64,000 bases of DNA from Isoetes taiwanensis (taxonomy: Eukaryota; Streptophyta; Lycopodiopsida; Isoetales; Isoetaceae). The position numbers were made by a program, and so were the translations under genes. Positions 12,184-23,800 of the stretch are shown here, piece after piece. Under the pieces are notes generated by a model. It ran no database searches, was not told where the DNA came from, and was given only the letters and a program-made list of their open reading frames with translations. The first letter of the stretch is position 1. Every line of letters starts with the position of its first letter. Location: positions 124,001 to 188,000 of the forward strand of contig JAJEKV010000290.1 in assembly GCA_021234155.1 (NCBI GenBank), read 5' to 3'.

Positions 12184-13864
12184 TGGCGTCCCCTACTTTA
12201 CTCGGTTGCACTCACTCAGGTATACAAACAGAGTTCATCCCCATACCGGCTCCAACCGATCTGAGGGGCCCTCCACGTGTCCTTTGCAACCTTGAGTTCG
12301 ATGGGAAGAATGAAGGGTCATTTTACCTGTCTCCCTTGGGGCCTACCTAGGCTGCGGAAGCGTAAACATACATGTCATTAGTACATACATCAACATCACA
12401 TGACCATCACGAAGGATGGTTCACCACATATCTGCATAGACAAAGATCAAGACATCACATAGGGAATCCTACCCAAGGCTCGCATAATGGGGATGGACTG
12501 ACAAGCTTGGGTCTCGTGAGGTCATTGCTGGGCGAAATTCATGGCAATGGATTTGGGTGGCATAAGAACATGGCTTAGGGTTGTCCACTCCATCCGCCCC
12601 TCGTGCACACACTGCGCAGTAGGGTGAAAAGTGTTGGGACTGACCGAAGCCCGCCCGGGTGCATAGCCAAAGGGGCTACCTACTCTTGGGTTACATCTCC
12701 CGGCCAGATGGGGCGGGTAGGGATCACTCCCTCCAGGAGATCTACATGTCGACTCAAAGGTGACTAGAGGGCCACGCGCCCTTATTCTGACCGAACCCAC
12801 TGGAAGGTGAACCCCACCCCATCGGTGTCGAGCCCATGCCTTGCCCTTTCGGTGGCAAGCCATTGGACCTAGTCACAATGATCCCGGTAGACTTTACACA
12901 CGGAGGGATCGTTCAAAGTCGAGAACCACGAACCTCCTTCTAACCCGGTCGGCCCCTTCACCCACAACCGGGTGTGGTTCTTGTGCCTGAGGCGAATCTA
13001 TAGTGTGCTAGAGAGGCTAATCTAGGAGCATCTACTACCAAGCTTTGGGTCTCTACCCCCTTCCCAATACAAGGAGTTCATAGAGATACATCATCCACAT
13101 ACATCATAAGAGAACTAAAGAACAAGATCTAATCTATATCATAGAGTTAGGTTCTTTAGTTAGAGTCCGGTATCTAGAGATCTAGAAGGCTGCTATGGGC
13201 AATTAAATAGGCTAAACCCTCTTGATTGATGGCTAAAAGAGGGTTTAGGCTATTGAATTGACCCAATACCGATCCTTGAGTTGCTCCTCTTGACTCCTGA
13301 GTTCGACCATCCATCTGTGAAATGCTTTCGAACCAAGGGAAACTAATGGTGCAATTCTCTCGAGGCCGAAGTCCGGGATCGCGGTTTTTGGCTCTTGGCG
13401 ACCAAAGCGAGCTCTAAAAACCCTAGAAAGCGAAAATGGGCAAGTTAGGGCTCTCCACCTTAAATAGACAAGGGGGTTGGGCTAGGGTTTCCAATTATCC
13501 CCTTTAGGCATGTGGGATAATTGGGAATGGGCCCACTTGCCTTTAATGGCTAGGTGGCAAAATGTGCCCACGTGGAAGGTGTGCCACATTAATGTGCATA
13601 TTGGTAAATGTGCACATTAATTGCACACTTGGTATGGCCCACTTGGCATAAAAGTGTCCACATGGAAAAATGTGCACCTAGATAAATGTGCACGTGGTTA
13701 AATGTGCACGTTAATAAATGCACACTCGCGCAAAAGTTGCCCCTAGGGGCTACCCACTGGCCCTGCGTCGCCTGCGTCGGTCGAGGGGGTGGCGTGTAAA
13801 TGCGGCGTGTGGCGATGCGGTATAGATCACGGGGACCGTGATCTTTGTCGGCCGAACGTCCACA
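12184..13864 (-). repeat. LTR (5' LTR of the array)
   Basis: This is the outermost LTR of the minus-strand array. It aligns end to end with 3022-4688 apart from many small indels. On its right side it meets unrelated sequence (AACAATGCAATTAC...) with no polypurine tract, so this is the outer edge of the array. The left terminus has lost two bases relative to the sister LTR (TGGCGTCCCC against TGTGACGTCCCC). The block of short TGTGCACATT-like repeats at 13560-13720 is shared with the other LTR. Confidence 0.8.
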
Positions 13865-14990
13865 AACAATGCAATTACTAGGTCCGATGGATGCAATTGG
13901 GTCGGTGAAAGGTCCGAATCGCGCATTTTGTGTAGTTGGCAAATTTACCACTCATCAATCTAAAGACTTAATAAGAATAAATCTTTCATTTTGCAAAAGC
14001 TTGACCAACGTATTTTACATGATCAATTTCGAAGATGTCAAAGTACCAGTCACTTGAAAAAAATATGAACCTTACCTTAAGCTAGGTTCAGGAACCTTAT
14101 ACTATTAACCATGCATAAAAAACACGTTTTCTTTTTTCTTTTTTCCCAGGATCACTACGTGACAATAAAGCCCGGAAAGGAACAGTTTGGGTGGTACAAT
14201 AATTATCCAAAAGTTGTCTCGTAGTGTCTGGTGCAGACACGCGAAGCATTAAGTTGTCTCGTAGTGTCTGGTGCAGACACGCGAAGCATTTATGAGAATG
14301 AGAATGAGAATGATTTTTTATCGTCCACTGAAGCAACAGTATATAATTTCTTACTACATTGCCGCGTAGTAAATAGTTTTACTTTTAGTGTCCAAGTGTC
14401 CATGTGTCAAACACTGATTTGAAGCCGGCAATGCAGGATGGACCATCTGTCAGAAGAAAAAGAAGCCTTTATAAATTGAAACCTCAAGAGACCAACAAAT
14501 ATGTACAATAATGGTCGGATTCAAATAACTTGCAAGGGCATCTGGTTAAGGATAAAACTGTCTTTTCAGTTTACGTGACAAAGGGACGATAATCGCTGAT
14601 CTTGCTCTCTTGTTCAGATTTTTAGATTGTTCTGGTGCTTTTGAATCTGGACATATAAGGTGCCAGATTTAGGGCCCACGAGGCGCTTGAAATTGAGAAG
14701 AATTGGGACAGGCTTAGAAAGCCACCGTCTTTTTATAGCAGCAACTGGCTAGAATCCCTTGGATCGATGCTCCTTGACCGAATTTTAAATACAGTGTAAA
14801 TAATTTAGCACGAGGCCGTTGAAGCTCATAAGCAGGCTTCGTGGAAACGGAAGTCCTGGTCAAAAGTTGCACTTAGTTTTACTAAGTCTAGGGGGACCCA
14901 TCTGCCGAAACCAAAAGATGATTGGAAGTCAACAAAATCTAGCTAGAACAGAGCTGAAGAATTCAACATCAGGATAAAATCTGCAGAGTG
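13865..14990. other. Spacer between array and SAUR gene
   Basis: No gene is seen. The segment holds a 40-bp exact tandem repeat (14211-14290). From about 14630 it shares sequence with the region upstream of the second SAUR gene (TTTTGAATCTGG..., GTCAACAAAATCTAG), so it is promoter-proximal DNA of the duplicated locus. Confidence 0.5.
14211..14290. repeat. Exact 40-bp tandem repeat with internal hairpin
   Basis: Two identical 40-bp units occupy 14211-14250 and 14251-14290. Each contains the perfect stem-loop GTGTCTGGTGCAGACAC. A short GAGAAT triplication follows. With no divergence, the duplication is recent. Confidence 0.9.
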
Positions 14991-14998
14991 GCTGAGAC

Positions 14999-15008
14999 TA
15001 TATATAAG
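14999..15008 (+). promoter_or_regulatory. TATA box of first SAUR gene
   Basis: TATATATAAG lies 95 bp upstream of the ATG at 15103. The following leader (TCTTCATTTTCTTAATTCCG) is conserved in front of the second SAUR copy, where the corresponding TATA position has decayed to TTTTTAAAAG. Confidence 0.65.
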
Positions 15009-15102
15009 GTCTTCATTTTCTTAATTCCGACATCCGCCTCGCTTCTGAAATAAAATTAAATCTCTCCATCTAATATCTTGTGTAGCAGATTAAAACAAGA
15101 AG

Positions 15103-15402
15103 ATGAGGCTCCTCAGTCTGAAACGCCTTTTGAACTCCAACAAGTCTGATCAAAAATACATGCAGGTAGAGCAGAAAACGGAGGAGGATTTTGTGAGTAA
15201 AGGGTTTGTAGGTGTGTATGTGGGAGAAGAACGTTTCAGATTCTTAGTCCCTGTTGCATATTTTCGACACCCCTTATTCTTGGCACTCTTGAAACTATCT
15301 GAGCAGGAATTTGAATTTTGCCTTGAGGGTGGATTAGTCATTCCTTGTGATGTTACATTGTTTGAGACTGTCTTGTCATCTATCCGGTTCAAGGCATTGT
15401 AG
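15103..15402 (+). CDS. SAUR family auxin-responsive protein
   Basis: This is an intronless 99-residue protein, typical of small auxin-up RNA proteins. The core from about residue 33 reads GFVGVYVGEERFRFLVP, then YFRHPLFLALLKLSEQEF, then a GGLVIPCDVTLFE segment, in the family order. Known SAUR proteins inhibit PP2C.D phosphatases, so plasma-membrane H+-ATPases stay active and cells expand. The N-terminal tail (about 30 residues, K/Q/E rich) is short. A TATA box lies 95 bp upstream, and the ATG (AAGATGAGG) has the same context in the second copy. It is one half of a tandem duplication with 18725-19000. Residue choices are intact, so it is probably functional. Confidence 0.9.
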   Translation: MRLLSLKRLLNSNKSDQKYMQVEQKTEEDFVSKGFVGVYVGEERFRFLVPVAYFRHPLFLALLKLSEQEFEFCLEGGLVIPCDVTLFETVLSSIRFKAL

Positions 15403-15950
15403 CTTCATGCATTGAGACGAACACATAGCAATCAATGTTGCTTCAGTAGAACGAAAGTATTGTCTGATCATCACAAGTGAACAATTCAGGTACTTCAAAG
15501 AAGTCAGAAAGAACGCATCGTGATCACTGAAAAACTCATTCCAAGTGTTAAAATCAAGCTCTTTCATCATCATTCAAGAAAACAAATTAACATAGCTCAT
15601 AGTCATCAGAGACTTATATTGGTAATCAAAGGAATAGATCATTCGTGCATAGTTCTCATCATTTCACAGAGAGAATCCAACTTACTTATAAAGACATCAG
15701 AATCCGTAACCTGAGAATCATATACATTCACATTGTTGCAGTAATTGATCATCATATGGCAGAAACAAGGAAACAGGAAAAAAGCCTTAAACCTGATGCA
15801 AATAATAGCCTCAGACAAAGGTTTAAGCGTCATTGTAATGCAAGACTGAAAGTCTTCCCTTCAGCAGAAAGTGGATAGCCTTGCACCATCTCCAGATATC
15901 GAAAGGCCAGAAAACAGTTAAAATCTAGAACACCATACCTGGACGGAGGA

Positions 15951-16090
15951 GCTGATAATCGCGAAGTCTTTTAAGAGATGCAATATGTTAGGATTTCCCT
16001 TATGTTATTAGGGTTTCCTTTAGACCGTTCGACTGAGAAGCTCATAATCGCGAAGTCTTTTAAGACCGACAATATGTTAGGGTTTCTATT
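15951..16090 (+). repeat. Tandem repeat, about 90-bp spacing
   Basis: The phrase ATAATCGCGAAGTCTTTTAAG followed by CAATATGTTAGG(A/G)TTTC occurs at about 15955 and again at about 16045. It lies between the first SAUR gene and the SAUR fragment. Confidence 0.7.
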
Positions 16091-16129
16091 TCCTATTATA
16101 TTGTGCACTGAAATTTTTGTAAATTTAAA

Positions 16130-16245
16130 AAGGAAGATTGCCCCAGCGCACTACTTATCTGACGAGGAATTCAGAATCGTCTTAAAGGTGGTTTAGCCAT
16201 TCTTTGTGATATTACATTCTTAAGTCTCTCTTGTCATCATATTTA
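16130..16245 (+). pseudogene. SAUR fragment
   Basis: A short stretch resembles the C-terminal half of the neighbouring SAUR genes. LSDEEFRIVLK parallels LSEQEFEFCLE. After a stop, the DNA still parallels the two intact copies in order (CCATTCTTTGTGATATTACATTCTTAAGTCTCTCTTGTCATC split by small indels; compare CATTCCTTGTGATGTTACATTG). The N-terminal half is absent. It is a relic of a third tandem copy. Confidence 0.65.
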
Positions 16246-17470
16246 GCCATTGATACCAACAATTTTAAAGGCCTCAACTCCCTAAGAATATTTAGTTCCC
16301 CGGCACTCTCTTTCATGGACATAATCATGGTAGCACAACAAATTCTTCAATCCTCTATGGAGGTGAATGCTTCTCCTTAAACCACAGGTCTTGCAATTTA
16401 TCATGATCGGACCGTTCCCAGCCATTAGATCAAACATATGTTATATTATGGAACTTGGGATAGCTGAAGATTATCACGATAATCTCTAGAGGTTATCACA
16501 ATAATCTTCCAAATATTCTAGTATTCTAATCTAATGGTTGTTTGCCTGCCACGTGGTGCTTCCAAGTTACCTCCTCCATCATTTTCCCCCCTTTTTGCTA
16601 TGTTCCGGCGTCGTTGCTCTGTTCCTCTGCTCGGCTTGCAAAATGCATGGATCCTCTGCTCAGCTTGCTCTGCTCTGCTCGGATTGCTCTGCTCGGCTTG
16701 CAAAATACATGGATTAACTGCAGGAGTGGAGATGAAGCTCCGGCAATAGTTGAGCTATAGTTTTTCTGTTCATAAAGGTATCTATGCATCAACTCGCACT
16801 GTGGTAAAATGTCTCGGCTATGCTTATATCTTTTCTCACACTGTCTGTGATGCTCGTAATTTTGGGCTCTATTTTCATTTTTAGGCAAAAGCAACTGCCT
16901 TTTACCTTCGTCTCCTCCAAGGTCGGCCATGCTTAAGGCCTAACAGACTATTTGTTAGGCCATGCTCTGATTCGTTTCCCACTTATGGCAGCCTAAACTT
17001 CTACCCAGGCCGTTATTTTTAGATTGACAGTACAGTTTAGCTTTTTAAGGGCTCAATCCAAATGGTCGTTGTGTAGGCTGTGGAATGTGAAAGTACTTGG
17101 AAAATTCTATTCAGTGTGCTGGAATGGAGTCTCCAGAGCAAGAAGCAAATTTTCATCGGAGTTAGAAACTAGTGATGGCCTCTTGCCAGAGTAGACCTAT
17201 TGCATCAATCCACAGCAGATAAATTGCTCGATCTGTGGTTTAAGGGAGGTCAACCCTCCCCTCTTGCAGATCATGGGAAATAGGGTTATTTCCCATAATC
17301 TGCTCGAGAGGAGGGTTAACCTCCTCTTCTACTCAAGAAATTCTACCACTAGAGTTCGCAAGGTGTTTGATTAATAATTAAATTTAGTAAACAATTATTT
17401 GAAATGACATTTTGCCCAAACCAATATATCATTATCGTTATATGCATATAAACACACTTAGCATGCAAGA
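16246..17470. other. Spacer without recognised gene
   Basis: There is a CT-rich low-complexity piece at 16600-16700 (repeats of CTCTGCTCGGCTTGC). Near 17235-17325, AGGGAGGTCAACCCTCC and GGAGGGTTAACCTCC form an imperfect dyad around ATCATGGGAAATAGGG/CCCATAATCTGC, that is, a MITE-like palindrome. I see no coding signal. Confidence 0.45.
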
Positions 17471-17479
17471 GCATGCATG

Positions 17480-18180
17480 TAGGGATTGATCCCAGCTGTT
17501 GATTCGAGAAAATAGAGGGGCAGGATGCATACACCTCACGGTGCTTCGAATGGCACCCGAAAGGAAGTTGGGCATCCAACTGGGTTCGCCCAAGCGAACC
17601 CTGAGAATTCGGCCAACCAACGGGCGGATCCTTCCCAGCGAACCCATGCCGCAGACTTGGCTATGGCGGCCCGGCTTACTTGGCATTCTTCGTAGCCCGG
17701 GTTAAGCCAGCGAACCCTAACCAGAGTTACGTCTGCGGCATTGGCGAGGGGCGTCGGTGGGTGCTCGCCACCCTACGGGTTCGCCAGCGAATCCCGGTGG
17801 CAGCCCATACGACAGCCATCCGGGTGGGTGCCCGGCCACCCTACCGGTTCATTTGTGCCGAATCGGGTGGCAGGCCCCGACGGTAGCTTCGCCCCCGCCT
17901 GATGTCCACCGCTGCATTCCCCTGCACCCCGGCCTAGCCGGGACTCTTGCCGGGAGAACCAGGGAACCAGGCCGCACAGCCGCCGTCACTCCAAGCCCCA
18001 CGCCCACAAGCCTCGCCAGCTAACTAACCGGGCCGGGTTCGCCAGGCCGAACCGGTGAAGGAAGGCCACGCCACCCCCGCTGCCCCGAGGCTCCGCCAGT
18101 CGGCCTGAGCAAACTGGGTTCGCCAGGCGAATTTTCCGGGTTCGCCTTGGCGAACCCACTTAGTTCGCGAACTTGGTTTC
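17480..18180. repeat. GC-rich insert with GGTTCGCC/GGCGAACC palindromes
   Basis: This block of about 700 bp is strikingly more GC-rich than its surroundings and contains at least six copies of GGGTTCGCC or its complement. The best is the dyad GGGTTCGCC-TT-GGCGAACCC at 18138-18157. GGGTGGC-type repeats occur between them. It sits upstream of the second SAUR gene and has no counterpart upstream of the first, so it probably arrived after the duplication. Open frames here look like composition artefacts. Confidence 0.55.
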
Positions 18181-18724
18181 GGGAGCCAATAAAGTGGGCG
18201 TACACCTCATGGGGATTGCATGGGTGCATGCATCACATCTCAATACCATTAAATCAAGGAGGGAGATGAAATCTTGGCCATCGAATGTGCCCAGGACGTT
18301 GCTTTTGAATCTGGGCATAAGAATATTTGGTTTCCGTTTTGGGGCTCAAGAGGCTCTTCAGATTGAAGGCGGCCACTTTTCAACTTATTGGGTAAACCGA
18401 TCAAAATATCACGCAACTTATAGATCAATAAGTTAGCATGCGACAGTTGAATTTTCCTGGCAATGGATTTTCCAAGAAGCTCGCGTCAGGCTTCTCAGAA
18501 AAGCAGACTCGGTCAAAAGCAACTGAAAGATGTTACGTTTCAGCTTGCTAATTCAAGTGGACCCATTCACAAAATCGTGCTAATTAGTCAACAAAATCTA
18601 GAACAGAAACCTAGTAGAGCGGCGAAGACTGAGCCTTTTTAAAAGCCTTCAATTTCTGAATTCCGGCATCGGCTGAAGGCAAGACCAAATTACTGGACTT
18701 GTGTGTGGCAGATCAGAAATAAAG

Positions 18725-19000
18725 ATGAGGCTCCTCAATTTGAAAAGCTCCAAGTATACCAAAGTCGGGAGGCAAAGGGAGGACGATTCTGTGAGCAAAG
18801 GGTTTGTTGGTGTTTATGTGGGGGATGAACGCCTGAGATTCTTGGTCCCTCTTGAGTGCTTTAGGCACCCCTTGTTCTTGGCACTCTTGAAACTATCTGA
18901 ACAGGAATTTGGATTTTGCCATATAGGTGCTTTGGTCATTCCTTGTGATGTTACATTGTTTGAGAAGGTCTTATCATCCATCATGTTTAATCCATCCTAA
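18725..19000 (+). CDS. SAUR family auxin-responsive protein, second tandem copy
   Basis: This is an intronless protein of 91 residues. I take the ATG at 18725 because AAGATGAGGCTCCTCA is conserved with the first copy; in-frame sequence upstream has no matching ATG. The core reads GFVGVYVGDERLRFLVP, then FRHPLFLALLKLSEQEFGF and GALVIPCDVTLFE, clearly paralogous to 15103-15402. The N-terminal tail is eight residues shorter. The upstream leader is conserved, but the TATA equivalent is degraded (TTTTTAAAAG). Function is as for other SAURs (PP2C.D inhibition, growth). Expression may differ from the first copy because of the promoter change and the GC-rich insert 600 bp upstream. Confidence 0.9.
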   Translation: MRLLNLKSSKYTKVGRQREDDSVSKGFVGVYVGDERLRFLVPLECFRHPLFLALLKLSEQEFGFCHIGALVIPCDVTLFEKVLSSIMFNPS

Positions 19001-19429
19001 ATTCATGTTTAGCCATTCATTAGCATCAACGATTTTGATTTATACGAATTGTCCCTAACAATCTTTACATTTGCCATTCTTTTGAGATAATAAAAGGGTC
19101 TTCATGGTGTGCCAAAGCCAAGTGAATTACCAATAAGAAAACAAAGCCTTGTGGTTTTCGTGACAAATTTGTTACAACTAATTCATTGCCTCAAACTCCA
19201 AAATGAGCATCCAGTGTATTAGATAGATCTTGACTGACACCCCTCAAGACAAATGCTGATGGTACGGATATGCTTGTTCAACCATGACAACACAACTATT
19301 TGGAGGGTGTAGGATTTTTCAATTGATTTGGATGATGAGTTCGTATTGCATTGGACAAGATAGAATGGACTTTTGTGGAAATTACTCACGAATTACAGAC
19401 TTTTAATACCACATGACTATAATAATGCC

Positions 19430-19897
19430 ATTGTGACAACTTATGTAAATGACATCATGCTTGTCAAACGTGATGTCATTATATGGCAAAATAAATAATG
19501 GCTAGATTGAAATGTAATGATAACAAGGAACATATTTAATAAATAACAATTCATTATCTAGAGATTCAAACTCTCATGATGTTTTAACAAGGAATGTAAT
19601 AAATGGCATCATGCTTGTATAGCCTTCGGAGATCCAAACTCTTATGTTGAACTCTTATGAGGTTTACAAGGATAATAGTTGCTTGAGAGTTCGAAATCTC
19701 TTGTGCAAGATTCAAACTCTTATGCAGTTTGAACGAGGAATCTAACTCTCACGAGCAAGATTCGAACTCACATGAGGTTTTTACAAAGAATATAGTAAAA
19801 TATAATAAATGGCATCATGCTTTTCAAATCTCATGTCATGAGAATATAATAACTAAGATTAAAACTCTCACAAGGTGTTAACAAATATCATAATAAA
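19430..19897 (-). repeat. tRNA-Ser-derived repeat array, left part (split by Helitron)
   Basis: On the minus strand this contains repeated modules of GCATGATGCCATTTATTA, a CTTTGTTAA-like linker, and GAGAGTTTGAATCTC. The last resembles the T-arm (B box) of plant tRNA-Ser. At least four modules are visible. The array resumes at 26108, where a nearly whole tRNA-Ser-like unit lies, so the intervening DNA is an insertion. Confidence 0.6.
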
Positions 19898-19908
19898 CTA
19901 GTTATGGT

Positions 19909-19925
19909 GCCCGGCGTTGCCGGGC
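19909..19925 (-). other. Helitron 1 3' hairpin
   Basis: This is a 7-bp stem, GCCCGGC-AAC-GCCGGGC on the minus strand, seven bases before the CTAG terminus. The identical hairpin occurs at 34342-34358. Confidence 0.8.
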
Positions 19926-20824
19926 TTTAGATCCATGTGAACTCTAAATGGGGCTTTGGGCAATTTGTGTTAAAATATATAGTGGAAGAGGACTAAATAG
20001 TTTGATATCTATTTTTTAAATTTAATTTTTCTGATGTGTGTCTAGAGCAGACAGCTGATGCGTTCCACTTCTTGAATCGAGTTCTATGGTCGGTCTGTGG
20101 CCCCTAGGAAACTAACGTTTGTGACTTGCAATGTTCTAAAAATATATAGCACTCCATTCATATTTCATGGATCAATTAAAATTGTGGATGGCTATTCTAA
20201 TCAGCCCTCGAATAAATAGCATGTGGTTTTTGATGGAAAAACATGAGTTTATACATATTTATTGTTTGTTCTCCTTGTGTTGTTTATCATTTCTGATTCT
20301 TTTGTCTAGTGCTAATAATGTATTTTGTTAAGGTGTGCATTAATGTTTCTGAGTAGATTAACAAATCATTGAACCACCAAACTTGAAGAGTCATTAGACA
20401 TAGACATGAAAAGCTACGTGCAAGCCGTGTACTACTTATATTATATCCAGCCACGGAGTTATAGTTGTAGTATAGTTGCAATTTTGTTGACGTGAACAAA
20501 AATAGTTGCATTATTAGACAATAGGATAAAAGTACCCTACTCGTCTTTGGTGGCATCGGAAACCATTCAAAAGACACTCTCTTGCTTATGGTCCATCAAT
20601 GAGTGCGGCCATGTCACATCATATCGAAGTTTAGCATTGAAAGTCGATCCTAGAAGGGGAGTGAAGCTCGAAAAACTATTGTGGTAGGGCGACACAATGT
20701 ATACTTGTTCAATGAAGAATTTATGCCAATCGTAATTTTTTTGTTAGAGCAAAGCCCAATTTATTAAATAGAGCTATAAACTTATGCACCATAGCACCAC
20801 ACTTATACACCTATCGTATATATT

Positions 20825-20846
20825 GGAAGGAAGGAAGGAAGGAAGT
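20825..20846. repeat. Microsatellite (GGAA)n
   Basis: Five consecutive GGAA units lie inside Helitron 1. Confidence 0.9.
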
Positions 20847-23800
20847 TGGTGTCTATTAATTATAAAGGACATATATTAGAAAAAAAATGTATTGAACTTA
20901 CTAAGTTGCACAACTAAAAATGTAGTCAAGTATAAAAGGTTTAGACACTTCCAATCTAAGTGACCTTTTCCCACCACAAAAAGACCAAAAATGTCTATGA
21001 AAATTAGAGATTGACATTGAATGGAGTCAAGTAAATCTTTGGGCAATATGCTACAATACTTGCACATCATTCAATGCACCACTACACACTTGGCTCTATG
21101 ACAAATATGACACTGTGATTTTTCAATTACACATTTGCATCACATGAACAGTTAAATTGCCAACATCATCAAGTAGATGCTGGGCACACTTGGCTTTGTA
21201 ATTTTTCAACTTCACATTCACTTCACATAAACAGTTGAAGCAATAAATAAACAGTTGAAGCAATAAATGTTGTTCCACAACACCAAGTAGATGCTAAGCA
21301 ATATGCTAAAATACTTATTACACACCTGGCTCTGGCTCTGTGATTCTTCAACTAAACATTTACATCACATAAAATAGTTGGATGCAATAGCTTGCCATTC
21401 CACAACATCAAGTAGAAGTTGGCATCAAGTAGATCTTTGGGCGATAGCGAGAACATCAAGTAAATTCTCTCCAATACATGTTGGCCAATCTCTAGCTAAA
21501 GGAGATGCTTATAAATAACGAACAAATGTGCGGATGAACATGCTCGTTAGATTTTTGAAGATCGAGGAGGTTAGATTTTTTCTAGATCGGGAGGATAACA
21601 AACAAAAATGCAGGTTAACATCCTTAGATTTTTGAAGATCGGGAGTATAAAAACGTAATAAACTTACCAAGTTTCACAACCCATTTAAACTGTAGTCATA
21701 TAAAAGATTGCATAGGTTCAATCTAGAAGTTCTCTCCCACCACAAAAGACCAGAAATGTTTATGAAAAATTGAGATTGACATTGAATGGAGTCAAGTAAA
21801 TCTTTGGGCAATATTTCGCAATACTTGCACAAACATTCCATGCACAACCGCACACTTGGCTCTATGACACTATGACACTGTGATTTTTCAACTACTGATT
21901 TACATCACAAGCAGTTAAATTGCCTACAAAAGCAAGTTTACCATTAAAACACTCGCTTAGCGGCACAAAGATGAAGCCAATAACCCTACTATAAATTTCT
22001 AATGCATGTATCATGGATGCATTTTGATCGAGATAATATTTGGCCACTTTAAGCCATAAAATAGGCACGCTTATGATTTAGGTGTAAAAGCCAATTCAAA
22101 TAGGAACCTTTGTATCATTAATTTATTTGGGCACTTAAGCCATAAAATAGTATAGCATGCTATGATTTAGCATTACCCCATCTCAATTCAAACATAGGCA
22201 TTCTACGATGCGAAAGAAGAAGAACATTAAAAGAGAAAGAAGTATCACTCACTTCAAATCCACGGCGTCGTGGCCAAACTTCATGAAGCTTTTATTGAAT
22301 CCTTGAATTCATAATCCACTCCAAGTTGTCCAAGCCGTTAATAAACACTATACGAGAGATAACTAAGATCTATGATGCCAAGACTTCAATCACATATCAA
22401 AAATGCGGGATCCAAATGGATCCCGTCTTCATTTTCTACAGAAAGTTGCAAACCACATAGAAAGTTGCGAAGTCTGCAAACCACATAGAAGTTTCTGAGT
22501 TTATGGTTATGCCACAATCTTTGCGGAAGCCTAATCATGTCACGTAAAAGCTAGGCCTTGGGCTTCCGGACTAAGATAGACATAGAAACCGATGTGATAA
22601 AGACATAGAAACTGGTGTGATAATGACAAATGCAAATCTATTATGGTGCACATATCAGCCTTGGAGTATAAGCCAATGGACATTTCTCGCAGGTATTTCA
22701 ACCTACTAATTCAGAATAGATCTATGAGCAAACGGTTGCAATATCATTAAATGCATCCTCTCCTTTTACTCCGTCCATAATAATGGCTTTTGGATATTCT
22801 AAATGTTGTCGATATGGCCAAGGGCTAATTAAATGTGTCCTAAGCCTAGCCCTAAATGTCATGTGGATTAGCCTCGCCCTTTGGGCACGTGGAAAAATGC
22901 ACGATTCAACTGGGTAGACTTCAAATATGGTTCAGACCTACTTCATATACTCATGCACAAAGTACATTTGATGTGAATGACATACCAAAGTCATTGTAGG
23001 ATGGGCGCAAGAAGATAATCTTTGAGAGACCCCAGTAGCATCTGCATGACCTAGGGAAAAAGACACACAAATCAGAAATAATTTAAGTAACATTCAATCT
23101 AGAATGGCTCGTTGAGCTCCGTTACTTTGAATGTTATGAAGCGCACATCACCCTATCTCACTTTTGATTGTAAGTAAATAACAAACCCAACCGTAGCGGA
23201 CATAAATTTAATGGCTTTACGTTTACGCATCCCCCGTAAATTGATGTTTGAAATGTACATGGATCAACACGTCATTGAATGAAGCTCGTAAACACATTAA
23301 GTGCCACAAGCTGAAAAAATTGGATGAGTGAGTAGAAGATTGAAATGGAGGCAATAAAAATCACTTTTGCATATAGATAATGAGATACTTAACATGAACA
23401 AATAGATTTGACAAAATTAGCAATTGTAAAACTTCTATTTTGTTTTATTGTATCTACAACTTGTATTTATTTGGACTCAAAATCCACATGGACTCAAACT
23501 AAGTATGGATCATCAGTCACAATCCGAATATGAACTAACATGCAAGTAATAAGACATAAGAAACATCCAACACTATAGCCTAAACGTGACTTGAGTGCAT
23601 CTAACGTAACAAAAATAAGTATGGGCTATGAAGCAAGCTGAGTTCCTCAAAGAATTGCAAGTAGAAACCAAGAGCATCAAATGTGTAGCGGTTGTAGCAA
23701 TTCTTGCCTAACCGAGCCTCTAATCCAAGTGTTCCATCCATTTGCCATGTCATTTGAAAAATTGCAGACATCCGTAAATTTGGGGCAGATCTACTGTGGT

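Larger units (their letters stand above)
1..13864 (-). mobile_element. Tandem LTR-retroelement array, shared middle LTR, runs off left edge
   Basis: Two near-identical blocks (about 1-4688 and 9158-13864) are copies of the same LTR plus 5' internal region, read on the minus strand. The order on that strand is LTR (13864-12184), PBS, internal region, PPT (4701-4689), LTR (4688-3022), PBS, and internal region running past base 1. The middle LTR therefore serves as 3' LTR for one unit and 5' LTR for the next, the usual product of unequal LTR recombination. LTR ends are TGTGACG...CGTCACA. The complete internal region is about 7.5 kb. It shows an H3-derived ORF and hydrophilic gag-like remnants but no recognisable protease, RT or integrase, so the unit looks non-autonomous (LARD or TR-GAG type). 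The right boundary is about 13864; the left boundary and target duplication lie outside the window. Confidence 0.85.

Noticed and set aside
19380-19500. Ty1/copia RT-like phrase (TTYVNDIMLV, compare LYVDDILL)
   Set aside because: Only one short motif with Asn instead of Asp and no RT sequence before or after. The same DNA belongs to the tRNA-Ser-like repeat modules.
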